A stretch of 64,000 nucleotides of DNA from CAVURS01 sp963834425 (lineage in GTDB: Bacteria > Actinomycetota > Actinomycetes > Actinomycetales > CAVURS01), in NCBI GenBank assembly GCA_963834425.1, contig CAWIBR010000008.1:186001-250000 (forward strand). Direction: 5' to 3'. Below, one piece after another: positions 17,589 through 26,213 of the stretch (position 1 is the first letter of the stretch; every line of letters starts with the position of its first letter). The position numbers and the translations under genes are program-made. The notes under the pieces were generated by a model. That model made no database searches. It worked only from the letters and a program-made list of their open reading frames with translations, and was not told the origin of the DNA.

Positions 17589-18362
17589 ATGCCGACCTGT
17601 CTGGCGGCCACCGGCACCGATGTCCGCGGCGCCGTGCTCGTCGCGTTCGCGTGCCTCGCGGTCGGTGCCCTGTTGGTCCTCTGCGGTCGGGGCCGGGCGG
17701 CGGCGAGCGCTCTCGTCGTACTCCTTCTATTGGTGGGTGCCATGACGTTGGGGGCCGGATCGGAGCGGGCCTCGGCGGCCGAGCAGTGTGCGGCCGTGCG
17801 CAGTGCGGCGACGACGGCCGAGCCCAAGCCGGTGCCGACCCACCATCCGACGGGCACTCCCACCGCCAAGCCGACGCCGGCCTTCACCGGGCGGTTGTCC
17901 GGTTCGGTGACCAAGGACGGCCAGCGGCTGGTCGTCACCTCGCCGCCGGGCAGCTATCCGGACGATCCCGGGACCGACTGGGAGCTGCCCACCGTCGTCC
18001 CGGTGACCGGTGCGGTCGCGAGCTCGAAGGTCACCCTGCGCTTCGCGGGCGCTGACGGTGTCTTCGGCACCGGTGACGACACCACGCGGACGACGACCAC
18101 GAGTGCGAGCGGCCACTTCGCCTTCACCGGGCTGGCCGACGGGAAGTACCGCGTCACCACCGCCTTCCCGAAGCCGAGCAACGCGGTGGCCCATGAGGAG
18201 TGGGACTACTCGAGCTGTTCGTCGGTTGCTGTGGCTACCGCTTGGTCGTGGACCACGCCGGCCGGCGGAGCTGCGGACGCGACGATCGTGGGCGGCAACT
18301 CGGTGACCGGCCTGGACTTCCTCGCGGCCAACACGGCCGAGGTCTTCACGAGCTGCCGTTAG
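17589..18362 (+). CDS. Membrane-anchored surface protein with a prealbumin-like repeat
   Basis: A 257-residue protein. Two hydrophobic segments near the N-terminus (AVLVAFACLAVGALLVLCG and a second Ala/Leu-rich one ending at ASAAEQCA) suggest a membrane anchor or a long signal. A Pro/Thr linker follows (KPVPTHHPTGTPTAKPTP). The rest is an SdrD-B/prealbumin-like beta domain with GADGVFGTGDDTTRT and FAFTGLADGKYRVTT. The start at 17589 is supported by AAAGGGG six bases upstream. It is probably exported and its role is unknown. The stop overlaps that of the convergent MFS gene by four bases. Confidence 0.7.
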   Translation: MPTCLAATGTDVRGAVLVAFACLAVGALLVLCGRGRAAASALVVLLLLVGAMTLGAGSERASAAEQCAAVRSAATTAEPKPVPTHHPTGTPTAKPTPAFTGRLSGSVTKDGQRLVVTSPPGSYPDDPGTDWELPTVVPVTGAVASSKVTLRFAGADGVFGTGDDTTRTTTTSASGHFAFTGLADGKYRVTTAFPKPSNAVAHEEWDYSSCSSVAVATAWSWTTPAGGAADATIVGGNSVTGLDFLAANTAEVFTSCR

Positions 18363-19609
18363 GCCGGACGGGATGCCGGCGTCGGGCGCAACCGGCCGGC
18401 CACAACGACCGCAGCCACGACCGGGGCGATGCCGCAGACCAGCATCCCGAACCGATCTCCGACGTGGGCGGTGATCAGGCCGACGAGCGGGCCGCCGAAC
18501 GGCGTGCCGCCGAGCAGCACCAACAGGTAGACCGCCATGACCCGGCCCCGTACCGCGGTCGCCGACCCCAGCTGTACGGCGGTGTTGGCGCCGGTGAGGA
18601 AGGTGAGCGACGCCGCGCCGACCCCGACCAGCAGGACGCCGTACGCCGCGGGGTCCGGCGCGAGGGCGGCGAGTGCCTGCAGCGCGCCGAAGACTCCGGC
18701 GGCGGCGACGACCCAGCGCAGACGCATGGACGTCCGCCGGGCGGACAGGAGGGCTCCGATGACGGATCCGACGGCCAGCATGGAGGTCATCACGCCATAG
18801 CCCATCGGGCCGGTGTGAAAGACGGTGGTCGCGTAGGTCGTGAGGACGACCGGCATGTTCAACCCCAGACAACCGACGACGCCGACCAGGACGACGAGCC
18901 AGAGCAGGCGGGGTCGCTCGTGGATGTAGTGCAGGCCCTCGCGCACCTGACCGTCCGATCGTGGGCTGCGGCGGCTCGTAGACAGGCGGCCCGGGTCGAT
19001 CAGGGTCAGCGCGATCAGGACGGGCAGGTAGGTCGCGGCGTTGATGGCGAAGGCCCAACCCGCGCCGAGGGTGCCGATGAGCAGGCCCGCAATGCTCGGG
19101 CCGACCAGTCCACCCAGTTGGAAGATGGTCGAGTTCAGGCTGACCGCGTTGCGGATCAGGTCCGGACCGACCAGCTCGCCGACGAACGACTGACGGGTCG
19201 GGTTGTCCACGACCACGACCAGGCCGGTGGCGAAGGCCAGGACCCACACGCCGGCCACCGTGAGCTGCCCGGTGAGGGCGAGTGCGGCCAGGAGGGCGGC
19301 CAGCACGCCCGAGGTCGCCTGGGTCGCGATGAGCAGGGCTCGGCGCGGATAGCGGTCGGCGATCACCCCGCCGTACAAGCCGAAGAGCAGGGTCGGCGCG
19401 AACTGGGCCGCGATGGTCAGGCCGACCGCTGTCGGGCTGTGGGAGAGGGTCAGGACGAACCAGTCCTGGGCCACGCGCTGCATCCAGGCGCCGGTGTTGG
19501 AGAGCACCTGGGAGGCGGCGAAGAGCCGGTAGTTGCGGACGGAGAGCGCGGCGAACATCGAGGGTTTCGGAGAGTGTCTTGCGGCGAGATTCACGGTGAG
19601 GGAAGCCAT
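18359..19609 (-). CDS. MFS exporter (EntS/MFS_3-like)
   Basis: A 416-residue transporter with 12 predicted helices. The N-terminal part shows FAALSVRNYRLFAASQVLSN and GAWMQRVAQDWFVLTLS, and GVIADRYPRRALLIATQ is the MFS loop 2-3 motif. This branch includes the enterobactin exporter EntS and macrolide exporters; the substrate here is unknown. I prefer the ATG at 19609, which leaves 72 bases for divergent promoters; ATG 19639 is possible but would leave only 42. The divergent LysR gene may regulate it. Confidence 0.85.
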   Translation of the reverse strand: MASLTVNLAARHSPKPSMFAALSVRNYRLFAASQVLSNTGAWMQRVAQDWFVLTLSHSPTAVGLTIAAQFAPTLLFGLYGGVIADRYPRRALLIATQATSGVLAALLAALALTGQLTVAGVWVLAFATGLVVVVDNPTRQSFVGELVGPDLIRNAVSLNSTIFQLGGLVGPSIAGLLIGTLGAGWAFAINAATYLPVLIALTLIDPGRLSTSRRSPRSDGQVREGLHYIHERPRLLWLVVLVGVVGCLGLNMPVVLTTYATTVFHTGPMGYGVMTSMLAVGSVIGALLSARRTSMRLRWVVAAAGVFGALQALAALAPDPAAYGVLLVGVGAASLTFLTGANTAVQLGSATAVRGRVMAVYLLVLLGGTPFGGPLVGLITAHVGDRFGMLVCGIAPVVAAVVVAGRLRPTPASRPA

Positions 19610-19681
19610 CACGTCCAGCGTGGTCGCGGCGACTAGCATTGAGCCAGACCCTGTGCCGAATCACTGTCATTGGAGAACCCA

Positions 19682-20539
19682 ATGCCGGACCCCGCCTTGC
19701 TGCGGACCTTCCTGGCCGTCGCGCAGACCCTGAGCTTCACCCAGGCGGCGACCCGGCTGGAGCTCAGCCAACCGACGGTGAGCCAGCAGGTGCGCCGACT
19801 CGAGGACAGCGTCGGGCGGCCACTGTTCGTCCGGGACACCCACGGCGTGCGACTGACCCAGGACGGCGAGGCCATGGCCGGCTTCGCGCGCGGGATCCTG
19901 GCCGCTCACGACCAGGCCACGGCGTACTTCCGCGGCTCGGCCCTGCGCGGGCGGGTCCGGCTGGGCGTCTCCGACGACCTGGCGCTCACTCGCGTGCCGC
20001 GGGTGCTGCGCGAGTTCCGTCAGCAGAACCCGCAGATCGACCTCGAGCTGACCGTCGCGCCCAGCGGGGCGTTGCACCGGCGGCTGGGCGCGCGCCAGCT
20101 GGACCTGATCTTCGCCAAGAACGAGCCGGGCGACGCGCGCGGCAACCTGGTCCGGCGGGATCGGTTGATCTGGGTCGGCCCGGACCAGGCGGTGCTCGAT
20201 CCGGACCGGCCGGTGCCGTTGGTGACCTACCACCCGCCGAGCATCACGCGAGCGGCCGCGCTCGAGAGTCTCGAGCGGATCGGCCGCACCTGGCGGATCA
20301 CCTGCAACAGCAGGGAGGTCAACGGGATCCTGGCCGCGACTCGCGCGGGGGTCGGCATCACGGTGCTGGCCGAGAGCCTGGTGCCCGCCGACCTGGTGCC
20401 GCTGCCGGCGCGCCACGGCCTGCCCGCGATCGGCGACGTGGACATCGTGTTGCTGGCCCGACCCGGCGCACCCGAGGTTGCCGTGCAGGCGCTGACCGAG
20501 GCGATCCTGGACAGCGCGGGGCTGCGGCTGTCCGGCTAG
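19682..20539 (+). CDS. LysR-family transcriptional regulator
   Basis: A 285-residue regulator with an N-terminal winged helix-turn-helix (residues 1-60: LRTFLAVAQTLSFTQAATRL, then SQPTVSQQVRRLEDSVGRPL) and a substrate-binding-like effector domain (RVRLGVSDDLALTRVPRVL onward). The ATG at 19682 follows GGAG at a good distance. It is divergent from the MFS exporter and 13 bases upstream of the kinase-aminotransferase gene. The likely targets are therefore the exporter promoter and its own operon. The effector is not predictable. Confidence 0.92.
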   Translation: MPDPALLRTFLAVAQTLSFTQAATRLELSQPTVSQQVRRLEDSVGRPLFVRDTHGVRLTQDGEAMAGFARGILAAHDQATAYFRGSALRGRVRLGVSDDLALTRVPRVLREFRQQNPQIDLELTVAPSGALHRRLGARQLDLIFAKNEPGDARGNLVRRDRLIWVGPDQAVLDPDRPVPLVTYHPPSITRAAALESLERIGRTWRITCNSREVNGILAATRAGVGITVLAESLVPADLVPLPARHGLPAIGDVDIVLLARPGAPEVAVQALTEAILDSAGLRLSG

Positions 20540-20552
20540 TAACTTGAGCGCC

Positions 20553-22925
20553 ATGTCGCAGTCGACCCCGCCGCTCATCGACGCCGTCCTGCAGGCCCAG
20601 CCGCCGAGCTTCAGCACCGAGGAAGCTGCGCAGATCGCCTCGCGTACCTTCGGGATCTCGGCCGCCGGCGCCCGCAATCTCGGCAGCGAGCGCGATCAGA
20701 CCTTCATGCTGCTCGACCACGCCGGTGACGGTCTGGCCGTGCTGAAGGTGTCCAACCCGGCCGAGGATCCCGCGACCCTCGACATGGAGGCGCTGGTCGC
20801 CCTGCACGCGGTGCGGGCCGACCCGGGACTCGCGATCGCCCAGCCGCGACTGAAGGCCCAGTCGCTGGCCGCTGGTGAGAGCGTCGACGACATCACGGCT
20901 CGCCGCGCGCGGTTCACGGCCGGGAGCGTGGGCCACTGGGTGCGGGCCTACGACCTCCTGCCCGGGCGCGCGCGCCTGGACCCGACGACGTTGGCCGACC
21001 CGGCGCTGGTGGCCTGGGGCGAGACCACGGCTCGGCTGGGCCTCGCGCTGCGCACCTTCATGCATCCCAACGCCATTCGGCGCCTGCCCTGGGACGTGCA
21101 GCACGCCGCCAGCGTGCGGCCGATGCTGGACAGCATCACCGACCCAGAGATCCGGCGGGTCGTCATCGCCGTGCTCGATCGGTACGACGAGGTGGTCGCT
21201 CCGCGCTGGTCGCAGCTCCGGTCGCAGGCGCTGCACGGTGACCTCACGGCCGACAATGTGCTGGCCGACGACGACGGATACATCACTGGGATCATCGACT
21301 TCGGCGACCTGAGCTACACGGCGCTGGTGGTCGACCTGGCCTCCGTCCTGGACTCCCTGGCCTCCGGTCGCCCCGGCCCGGAGATGCTGCGGGTCGCGCG
21401 ACTGGTCCTCGACGGCTACGAGCGGATCGTCCCGTTGGAGGAGCGGGAGCTCGCGATCATGGGTGAGCTGTGGGCCGCCCGCGCGGCCGTCGGGGTGGCG
21501 ATCGGGTCGTGGCGCTCGGCTCAGGGCCTGGAGGAGCCGGAGTTCGCCCAGCGGCTCAATCCCGTGGCGATGGAGATGATGGAGTTCCTGCTCGCCACCG
21601 GGTGGGACGCCGTCGCCCGCCGGCTGGGCGCCGGGGAACGCGGAACGGCTATTTCGGTTCCGCTGGAGGGGCTTTCGGCGCGCCGCGCGGCCGTCTTCGG
21701 ACCGGCGATGGAGGCGTTGAGCTACGCCGAGCCGATCGAGATGGCCAGCGCGAGCGGGGTCTGGATGACCGACACGTCGGGCCGTCGCTACCTGGACATG
21801 TACAACAACGTGGTCTGCCTGGGGCACGCGCACCCGCGCGTGACGTCGGCGGTCGCCCGCCAGTGGCGGGTCCTGAACACGAACATGCGCTACCTGCACC
21901 ATGCCGCCGTCGAGTTGGGGGAGCGGCTGCTCGCGACCTGCCCGCCGGGCCTGGACACCGTGCTGTTCGTCAACTCGGGGTCGGAGGCCAACGACGTGGC
22001 CTGGCGGCTGGCCCGGCACCACACCGGCAACGAGGGTGGTCTGTGCACGGCGTACGCCTATCACGGGATCACGGAGGCGATCGCTGGACTGTCTCCGGAG
22101 ACGCTGCCCCCCGACCTGGTGCCCCGGCACGTCGAGACCTGGGAGCCCGCGGACTCCTACCGGGGCACGCATCTCGGGACGGAGGCATTCACTGACGCGC
22201 TGGATCGTCTGTCCCGCAAGGGAATCGCGCCGGCTGCCGCGATCCTGGACGGGGTGCTGCAGAGCGACGGAGTGCTGGACCTGGAGCCGGTGCAGGTCCA
22301 AGAGCTGGTCCGCCTCACTCATGCCGCCGGTGGACTGTGGATCGCGGACGAGGTGCAGGGTGGCCACGGTCGCACAGGCGAGGCCATGTGGTCCTTCGAG
22401 CGGTTCGGGATCACGCCGGACTTCGTCACCCTGGGCAAGCCGATGGGCAATGGTCAGCCGGTCGGAGCGGTCATCACGCGGCGGGAGCTGGTCGAGGAGT
22501 TCGCGCGCGACACCGTCTTCTTCTCGACGTTCGCCGGCAACCAGGTCTCGATGGCGGCGGCGCACGCCGTGCTCGACGTCCTGGCCGACGAGCGGGTGCT
22601 GCCCCGCGTGGTCGAGGCCGGGCAGGCCTTGCGGTCGGCGGTGCGCGCGGCGACCGAAGGGCACGGATCGGTCGGGGACGTCCGCGGCATGGGACTCGCG
22701 AACGGCATCGAGATCGTCCTGGACCGCGACTCCCGCGCACCCGACCCGCGGACCGCGACGGCGATCAAGGAGGGGTTGCGGCGCCGGGGTGTCCTGGTCG
22801 GCACGACGGGTCGTCACGGCAACGTGCTCAAGGTCCGGCCGCCCCTGGCCTTCACCGCTGACCTGGTGCCGATGTTCACGACCGCGCTGGTCGAGGCCCT
22901 CCACGAGGCCCAACCTCAGGCCTAG
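20553..22925 (+). CDS. Fused APH-type kinase and class III aminotransferase-fold enzyme
   Basis: A 790-residue two-domain enzyme. Residues 1-340 are an aminoglycoside-phosphotransferase/hydroxylysine-kinase fold: catalytic loop LHGDLTADNVLADDDG and metal motif GIIDFGDLSYT. Residues 370-785 are a PLP class III fold: NNVVCLGHAHPRV, LFVNSGSEANDVAWRLAR, WIADEVQGGHGRTG and LGKPMGNGQPVGAV with the PLP Lys. The same pairing (kinase plus phospho-lyase) degrades hydroxylysine or ethanolamine-type amino alcohols in animals as separate proteins. A phosphorylate-then-eliminate route is a reasonable inference, but the substrate is not. It is probably cotranscribed with the LysR gene 13 bases upstream. Confidence 0.88.
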   Translation: MSQSTPPLIDAVLQAQPPSFSTEEAAQIASRTFGISAAGARNLGSERDQTFMLLDHAGDGLAVLKVSNPAEDPATLDMEALVALHAVRADPGLAIAQPRLKAQSLAAGESVDDITARRARFTAGSVGHWVRAYDLLPGRARLDPTTLADPALVAWGETTARLGLALRTFMHPNAIRRLPWDVQHAASVRPMLDSITDPEIRRVVIAVLDRYDEVVAPRWSQLRSQALHGDLTADNVLADDDGYITGIIDFGDLSYTALVVDLASVLDSLASGRPGPEMLRVARLVLDGYERIVPLEERELAIMGELWAARAAVGVAIGSWRSAQGLEEPEFAQRLNPVAMEMMEFLLATGWDAVARRLGAGERGTAISVPLEGLSARRAAVFGPAMEALSYAEPIEMASASGVWMTDTSGRRYLDMYNNVVCLGHAHPRVTSAVARQWRVLNTNMRYLHHAAVELGERLLATCPPGLDTVLFVNSGSEANDVAWRLARHHTGNEGGLCTAYAYHGITEAIAGLSPETLPPDLVPRHVETWEPADSYRGTHLGTEAFTDALDRLSRKGIAPAAAILDGVLQSDGVLDLEPVQVQELVRLTHAAGGLWIADEVQGGHGRTGEAMWSFERFGITPDFVTLGKPMGNGQPVGAVITRRELVEEFARDTVFFSTFAGNQVSMAAAHAVLDVLADERVLPRVVEAGQALRSAVRAATEGHGSVGDVRGMGLANGIEIVLDRDSRAPDPRTATAIKEGLRRRGVLVGTTGRHGNVLKVRPPLAFTADLVPMFTTALVEALHEAQPQA

Positions 22926-22975
22926 CATCACGCCCACCCCGCGGCCTGAGTGTGCCCCGTCGTACCAACTCCTCA

Positions 22976-23030
22976 TTGGCACGGGGACGCACTGTGCCAA
23001 TAGGTTCGGCACAGAGACGCACCGTGCCAA
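22976..23030. repeat. Two tandem 25-base palindromic units
   Basis: The unit TTGGCAC..GTGCCAA at 22976-23000 is repeated at 23006-23030 with 21 of 25 bases identical. Each unit can fold alone, and the outer arms can also pair with each other. The array lies between the convergent stops of the kinase-aminotransferase and zur genes. A bidirectional terminator is the simplest reading, though no T-run is present. Confidence 0.7.
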
Positions 23031-23057
23031 GGGCAGGCTCGCGAACGCGGCCTGGCC

Positions 23058-23465
23058 TCAGCTCGGGGCGCAGTCGGCGCAGGTGCCGAAGATCTCGACG
23101 GTGTGGGTCACGTCGACGAACCCGTGCTCGTCGGCCAGGCGTTGGGTCCAGCGCTCGACGCCTGGGCCGTCCACCTCCACCGCCTTGCCGCACTCACGGC
23201 AGACCAGGTGGTGGTGGTGCCGGGCGCTGCACCGGCGAAACGTCGCCTCGCCCTCGGCGGTCCGCAGCACGTCAACCTCGCCGGCGTCAGCCATCGCCTG
23301 CAACGCGCGGTAGACGGTGGTGAGCCCGACCCGCTCGCCCCGATCGCGCAGCATCGCGTGCACCTGCTGGGCGCTGCGGAAGTCGGGAACGTCGGCCATG
23401 AGCGACTCCACCGCAGCCCGCTGCCGGGTCGACCGCACGCCGGTCCCTGCCCCTGAGATGCCCAT
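23058..23465 (-). CDS. zur: Zur-like zinc-responsive Fur-family repressor
   Basis: A 135-residue Fur-family repressor. The winged helix occupies residues 10-80 (RQRAAVESLMADVPDFRSAQ, then GLTTVYRALQAMADAGEVD). The metal region has HHHHLVCRECGK and a C-terminal CADC, giving two CxxC pairs for structural zinc. Length and motifs fit Fur or Zur. Assignment to Zur rests on the divergent znuACBB' operon and on the operator-like site in front of znuA. With zinc bound it should repress the importer. Confidence 0.88.
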   Translation of the reverse strand: MGISGAGTGVRSTRQRAAVESLMADVPDFRSAQQVHAMLRDRGERVGLTTVYRALQAMADAGEVDVLRTAEGEATFRRCSARHHHHLVCRECGKAVEVDGPGVERWTQRLADEHGFVDVTHTVEIFGTCADCAPS

Positions 23466-23525
23466 CGGCCTCCTCCATCCGCCGTCCAGTCTGGGCCGTG
23501 CCCGGGCCGGTTGCTCAACCTTAGC

Positions 23526-23560
23526 TTGACGTTGTTAATGACATCGGTTTTCATTATCGC
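23526..23560 (+). promoter_or_regulatory. Putative Zur box and promoter of the zinc importer
   Basis: TAATGA (23536-23541) and TCATTA (23551-23556) form an imperfect inverted repeat resembling actinobacterial Zur boxes (TGA-N-rich-TTTTCATTA). TTGACG at 23526-23531 could be a -35 element. The site ends five bases before the znuA ATG and no ribosome-binding site is visible, so the message may be leaderless. Confidence 0.6.
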
Positions 23561-24499
23561 ATGCAGACTCGGCGGAAGACCAGGCTCTGGGCGACGACGC
23601 TGGGGGTCCTGCTCGCCGGCGTCGGCCTGACGTCGTGCAGCACTGCCGGTGCGGGCGCGACGGCGCCGACGGGGGGCAAGCGAACGATCGAGGTCGTGGC
23701 CGCCGAGAACTTCTGGGGCAGCATCGCGGCCCAGCTGGGCGGCCGTCACGTGCACGTGACCGACATCATCACCAGCCCGGACGCCGACCCGCACGACTAC
23801 GAGCCGACGGCCCACGACGGTCGGGCCATCGCGAGCGCAGATCTGGTGCTGGTCAACGGGATTGGCTACGACACCTGGGCGAGCAAGCTTGCGGCGGCCA
23901 GCCCGTCGAGCCGGCGGATCGACCTCACCGTCGGCACCCTGCTCGGCGTGCCGGCGGGCGGCAACCCCCACCGCTGGTACAACCCCGACGATGTACGCCG
24001 CGTGATCGCGGCGCTCACGACTGACTTCAGCCGGCTCGACCCGGCCGACCGCGCCTACTTCGCCCAGCAGCAACGGACCTTTCAGACCACCACCCTCGCG
24101 CCGTACGACAGCGTGATCTCGGCGATCCGCAGGGAGTACACCGGGACGCCGGTGGGGGCCTCCGAGAGCATCTTTGCGATGCTCGCCCCCGCCCTGGGCC
24201 TGGATCTGCGGACGCCGGCGAGCTTCCTGGAGGCGATCAGCGAGGGGACCGATCCGACGGCGGCCGACAAGCGGACCATCGACCGGCAGATCGAGCAGCG
24301 GGCGATCAAGGTCTACGTCTACAACAGTCAGAACGCCACCCCGGACGTCCAGGCCCAGATCACCGCGGCGCGGGCCGAGGGGATTCCGGTGACCACCATC
24401 ACCGAGACGCTGACTCCGGCCGCCGACACGTGGGAGCAGTGGCAGACGACTCAGCTGCAGCGGCTGCGCGCCGCACTCGCTCAGGCCACCGGACGATGA
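23561..24499 (+). CDS. znuA: ZnuA-like zinc-binding lipoprotein
   Basis: A 312-residue cluster A-I substrate-binding protein. The signal peptide (QTRRKTRLWATTLGVLLAG) ends in the lipobox LTSC, so the mature protein is lipid-anchored outside the membrane. Metal-site motifs are visible: DADPHDYEPTAHDGR contributes a His, GGNPHRWYNPDDVRR a second His, and VGASESIFAMLAPALGL is the conserved later region. No His-rich loop of the E. coli ZnuA type is present. It opens the znuACBB' operon behind the putative Zur box. Zinc is favoured over manganese because of the zur neighbour. Confidence 0.9.
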   Translation: MQTRRKTRLWATTLGVLLAGVGLTSCSTAGAGATAPTGGKRTIEVVAAENFWGSIAAQLGGRHVHVTDIITSPDADPHDYEPTAHDGRAIASADLVLVNGIGYDTWASKLAAASPSSRRIDLTVGTLLGVPAGGNPHRWYNPDDVRRVIAALTTDFSRLDPADRAYFAQQQRTFQTTTLAPYDSVISAIRREYTGTPVGASESIFAMLAPALGLDLRTPASFLEAISEGTDPTAADKRTIDRQIEQRAIKVYVYNSQNATPDVQAQITAARAEGIPVTTITETLTPAADTWEQWQTTQLQRLRAALAQATGR

Positions 24500-25320
24500 G
24501 CCCCGTCCTGGAGTTCGAGCGAGCGGCCGTTCGCATTGGTGGCCGGACGCTGTGGAGCCAGGTCGACCTGACCGTCGAGTCGGGCGAGTTCGTCTGCGTG
24601 CTGGGGCCGAACGGCGTCGGGAAGTCCACCCTGATCAAGACCATCCTGGGCCTGGTTCCCTTGGCCGATGGCCAGATTCGCGTGCTCGGTCGGCCACCGG
24701 GCCACGCCAACGGCCGCGTCGGCTACCTGCCGCAACGCCGCAGCTTTGACGCGCAGCTGCGGGTCCGTGGGGTGGATATCGTCCGGCTCGGCCTGGACGG
24801 GGCGCGGTGGGGCGTCCCGCTGCCGGGGGCGCGCCGACTCAGCGCCCGCGCACGCGCCGCCGCCGCGCGGGTCGAGGCGGTCATCGACCTGGTGGGCGCG
24901 AGCAGCTACGCCGGCCGCCCGATCGGCGAACTTTCTGGCGGCGAGCAGCAGCGCCTACTCATTGCGCAGTCCCTGGCCTCGCGGCCCCGGCTGTTGTTGC
25001 TGGACGAGCCGCTCGACAGCCTGGACCTGCCCAACCAGGCGTCCATCGCCGAGCTGGTCGCGGGCATCGCGCGGAGCGAGGACGTGGCCGTCGTGATGGT
25101 CGCCCACGACGTCAACCCGATCGTCCATCAGCTGGACCGCGTGATCTATCTCGCCGGCGGCTCGGCGGTCATCGGCCGGCCGGCGGACGTGATCACGACG
25201 GAGAGCCTCAGCGCGCTCTACGACGCCCAGGTCGAGGTGCTGCACACCAGCGACGGCCGGTTGGTCGTCGTCGGCTCGCCCGAGGCGCCGGCCCGGCATC
25301 TCGATCGACATGCCCGCTGA
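24496..25320 (+). CDS. znuC: ZnuC-like zinc ABC transporter ATPase
   Basis: A 274-residue ABC ATPase that energises the zinc permeases on the cytoplasmic face. Walker A is GPNGVGKSTLIKTI, the signature LSGGEQQRLLIAQSLAS, Walker B RLLLLDEPLDSLD, and the switch His is in VVMVAHDVN. Its ATG overlaps the znuA stop by four bases, and its end overlaps the znuB start by eleven. All family motifs are intact. Confidence 0.92.
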   Translation: MSPVLEFERAAVRIGGRTLWSQVDLTVESGEFVCVLGPNGVGKSTLIKTILGLVPLADGQIRVLGRPPGHANGRVGYLPQRRSFDAQLRVRGVDIVRLGLDGARWGVPLPGARRLSARARAAAARVEAVIDLVGASSYAGRPIGELSGGEQQRLLIAQSLASRPRLLLLDEPLDSLDLPNQASIAELVAGIARSEDVAVVMVAHDVNPIVHQLDRVIYLAGGSAVIGRPADVITTESLSALYDAQVEVLHTSDGRLVVVGSPEAPARHLDRHAR

Positions 25321-26210
25321 CCTCGGCCCGAGCTTCAGCTGGAACCTGGTCGCTGACCTGGACCAGATGTGGCGCTTTCCCTTCATGGTCAACGCTTTTC
25401 GAGCCGGGCTCATCGTCGCGGTGCTGTCCGGAGTGGTGGGCTGGTTCATGGTCCTGCGGCGGCAGAGCTTCGCCGGGCACACCCTGGCCGTGGTCAGCTT
25501 TCCCGGGGCGGCCGGCGCTGCGCTCGTCGGGATCAGCGCGACCTACGGGTTGTTCGCGTTCGCCGTTGTCGCCGCGCTCGTGATCGCCGCCGTGCCGGCT
25601 GGCGTGGCTCAGGCCGGGAGTGAGGAGTCCGCGCTCACGGGCACCGTCCTCGCGCTCGCGCTCGCCGCCGGCTACCTCTTCCTCTCCCTGTACGGCGGGT
25701 TCCTGGGCGGCGTCGAGGCGCTGCTCTTCGGCACCTTCCTCGGCATCACCACGGCTCAGGTCGTCACCCTCCTGGTCGGGGCCGTGGTGGTTCTGGCCGC
25801 CCTGGCGGTGATCGGCCGGCCGCTCTTCTTCGCCTCGGTCGACCCGGATGTCGCGCAGGCCAGGGGAGTGCCGGTGCGGCTGATCGCGACGACCTATCTG
25901 GTCCTGCTCGCGCTCACCGCGGCCGAGGTCAGCCAGATCACGGGAACGTTGCTCGTCTTCGCTCTGCTGGTGGCGCCGGCCGCCGCCGCTCAGCAGCTGA
26001 CCACCCGTCCGGTCGCCAGCCTCCTCGCGTCCGCCGGGCTGGGCCTGCTGATCACCTGGCTGGCGCTCTTCGTCGGCTACTTCACCTCGGCGCCGATCGG
26101 ATTCGCCCTCACCACAGCCGGTTTCGCGGCGTACGGGTTGGCCACGGCTCTGGCGCCATCGCCACGTGCGCCCGGGCCGGATGCGTCCGCAGGCCGTGGC
26201 AGGGATCTGA
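25310..26210 (+). CDS. znuB: ZnuB-like zinc ABC permease, first copy, C-terminus probably out of frame
   Basis: An ABC-3 family permease with eight or so helices: FRAGLIVAVLSGVVGWFMVL, RRQSFAGHTLAVVSFPG, LLFGTFLGITTAQVV, FASVDPDVAQARGVP and GTLLVFALLVAPAAAAQ are family landmarks. The reading frame runs past the expected end into the next gene. A single-base insertion before 26208 would let it stop at TGA 26208-26210, four bases before the second permease. That fits the pattern of one-base insertions elsewhere in the window. The exact C-terminus is uncertain. Confidence 0.82.
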
Positions 26211-26213
26211 CCC

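Noticed and set aside
20358..23030. An 890-codon open frame on the minus strand
   Set aside because: It is antisense to the kinase-aminotransferase gene, whose domains are unambiguous; no motif supports the antisense product.
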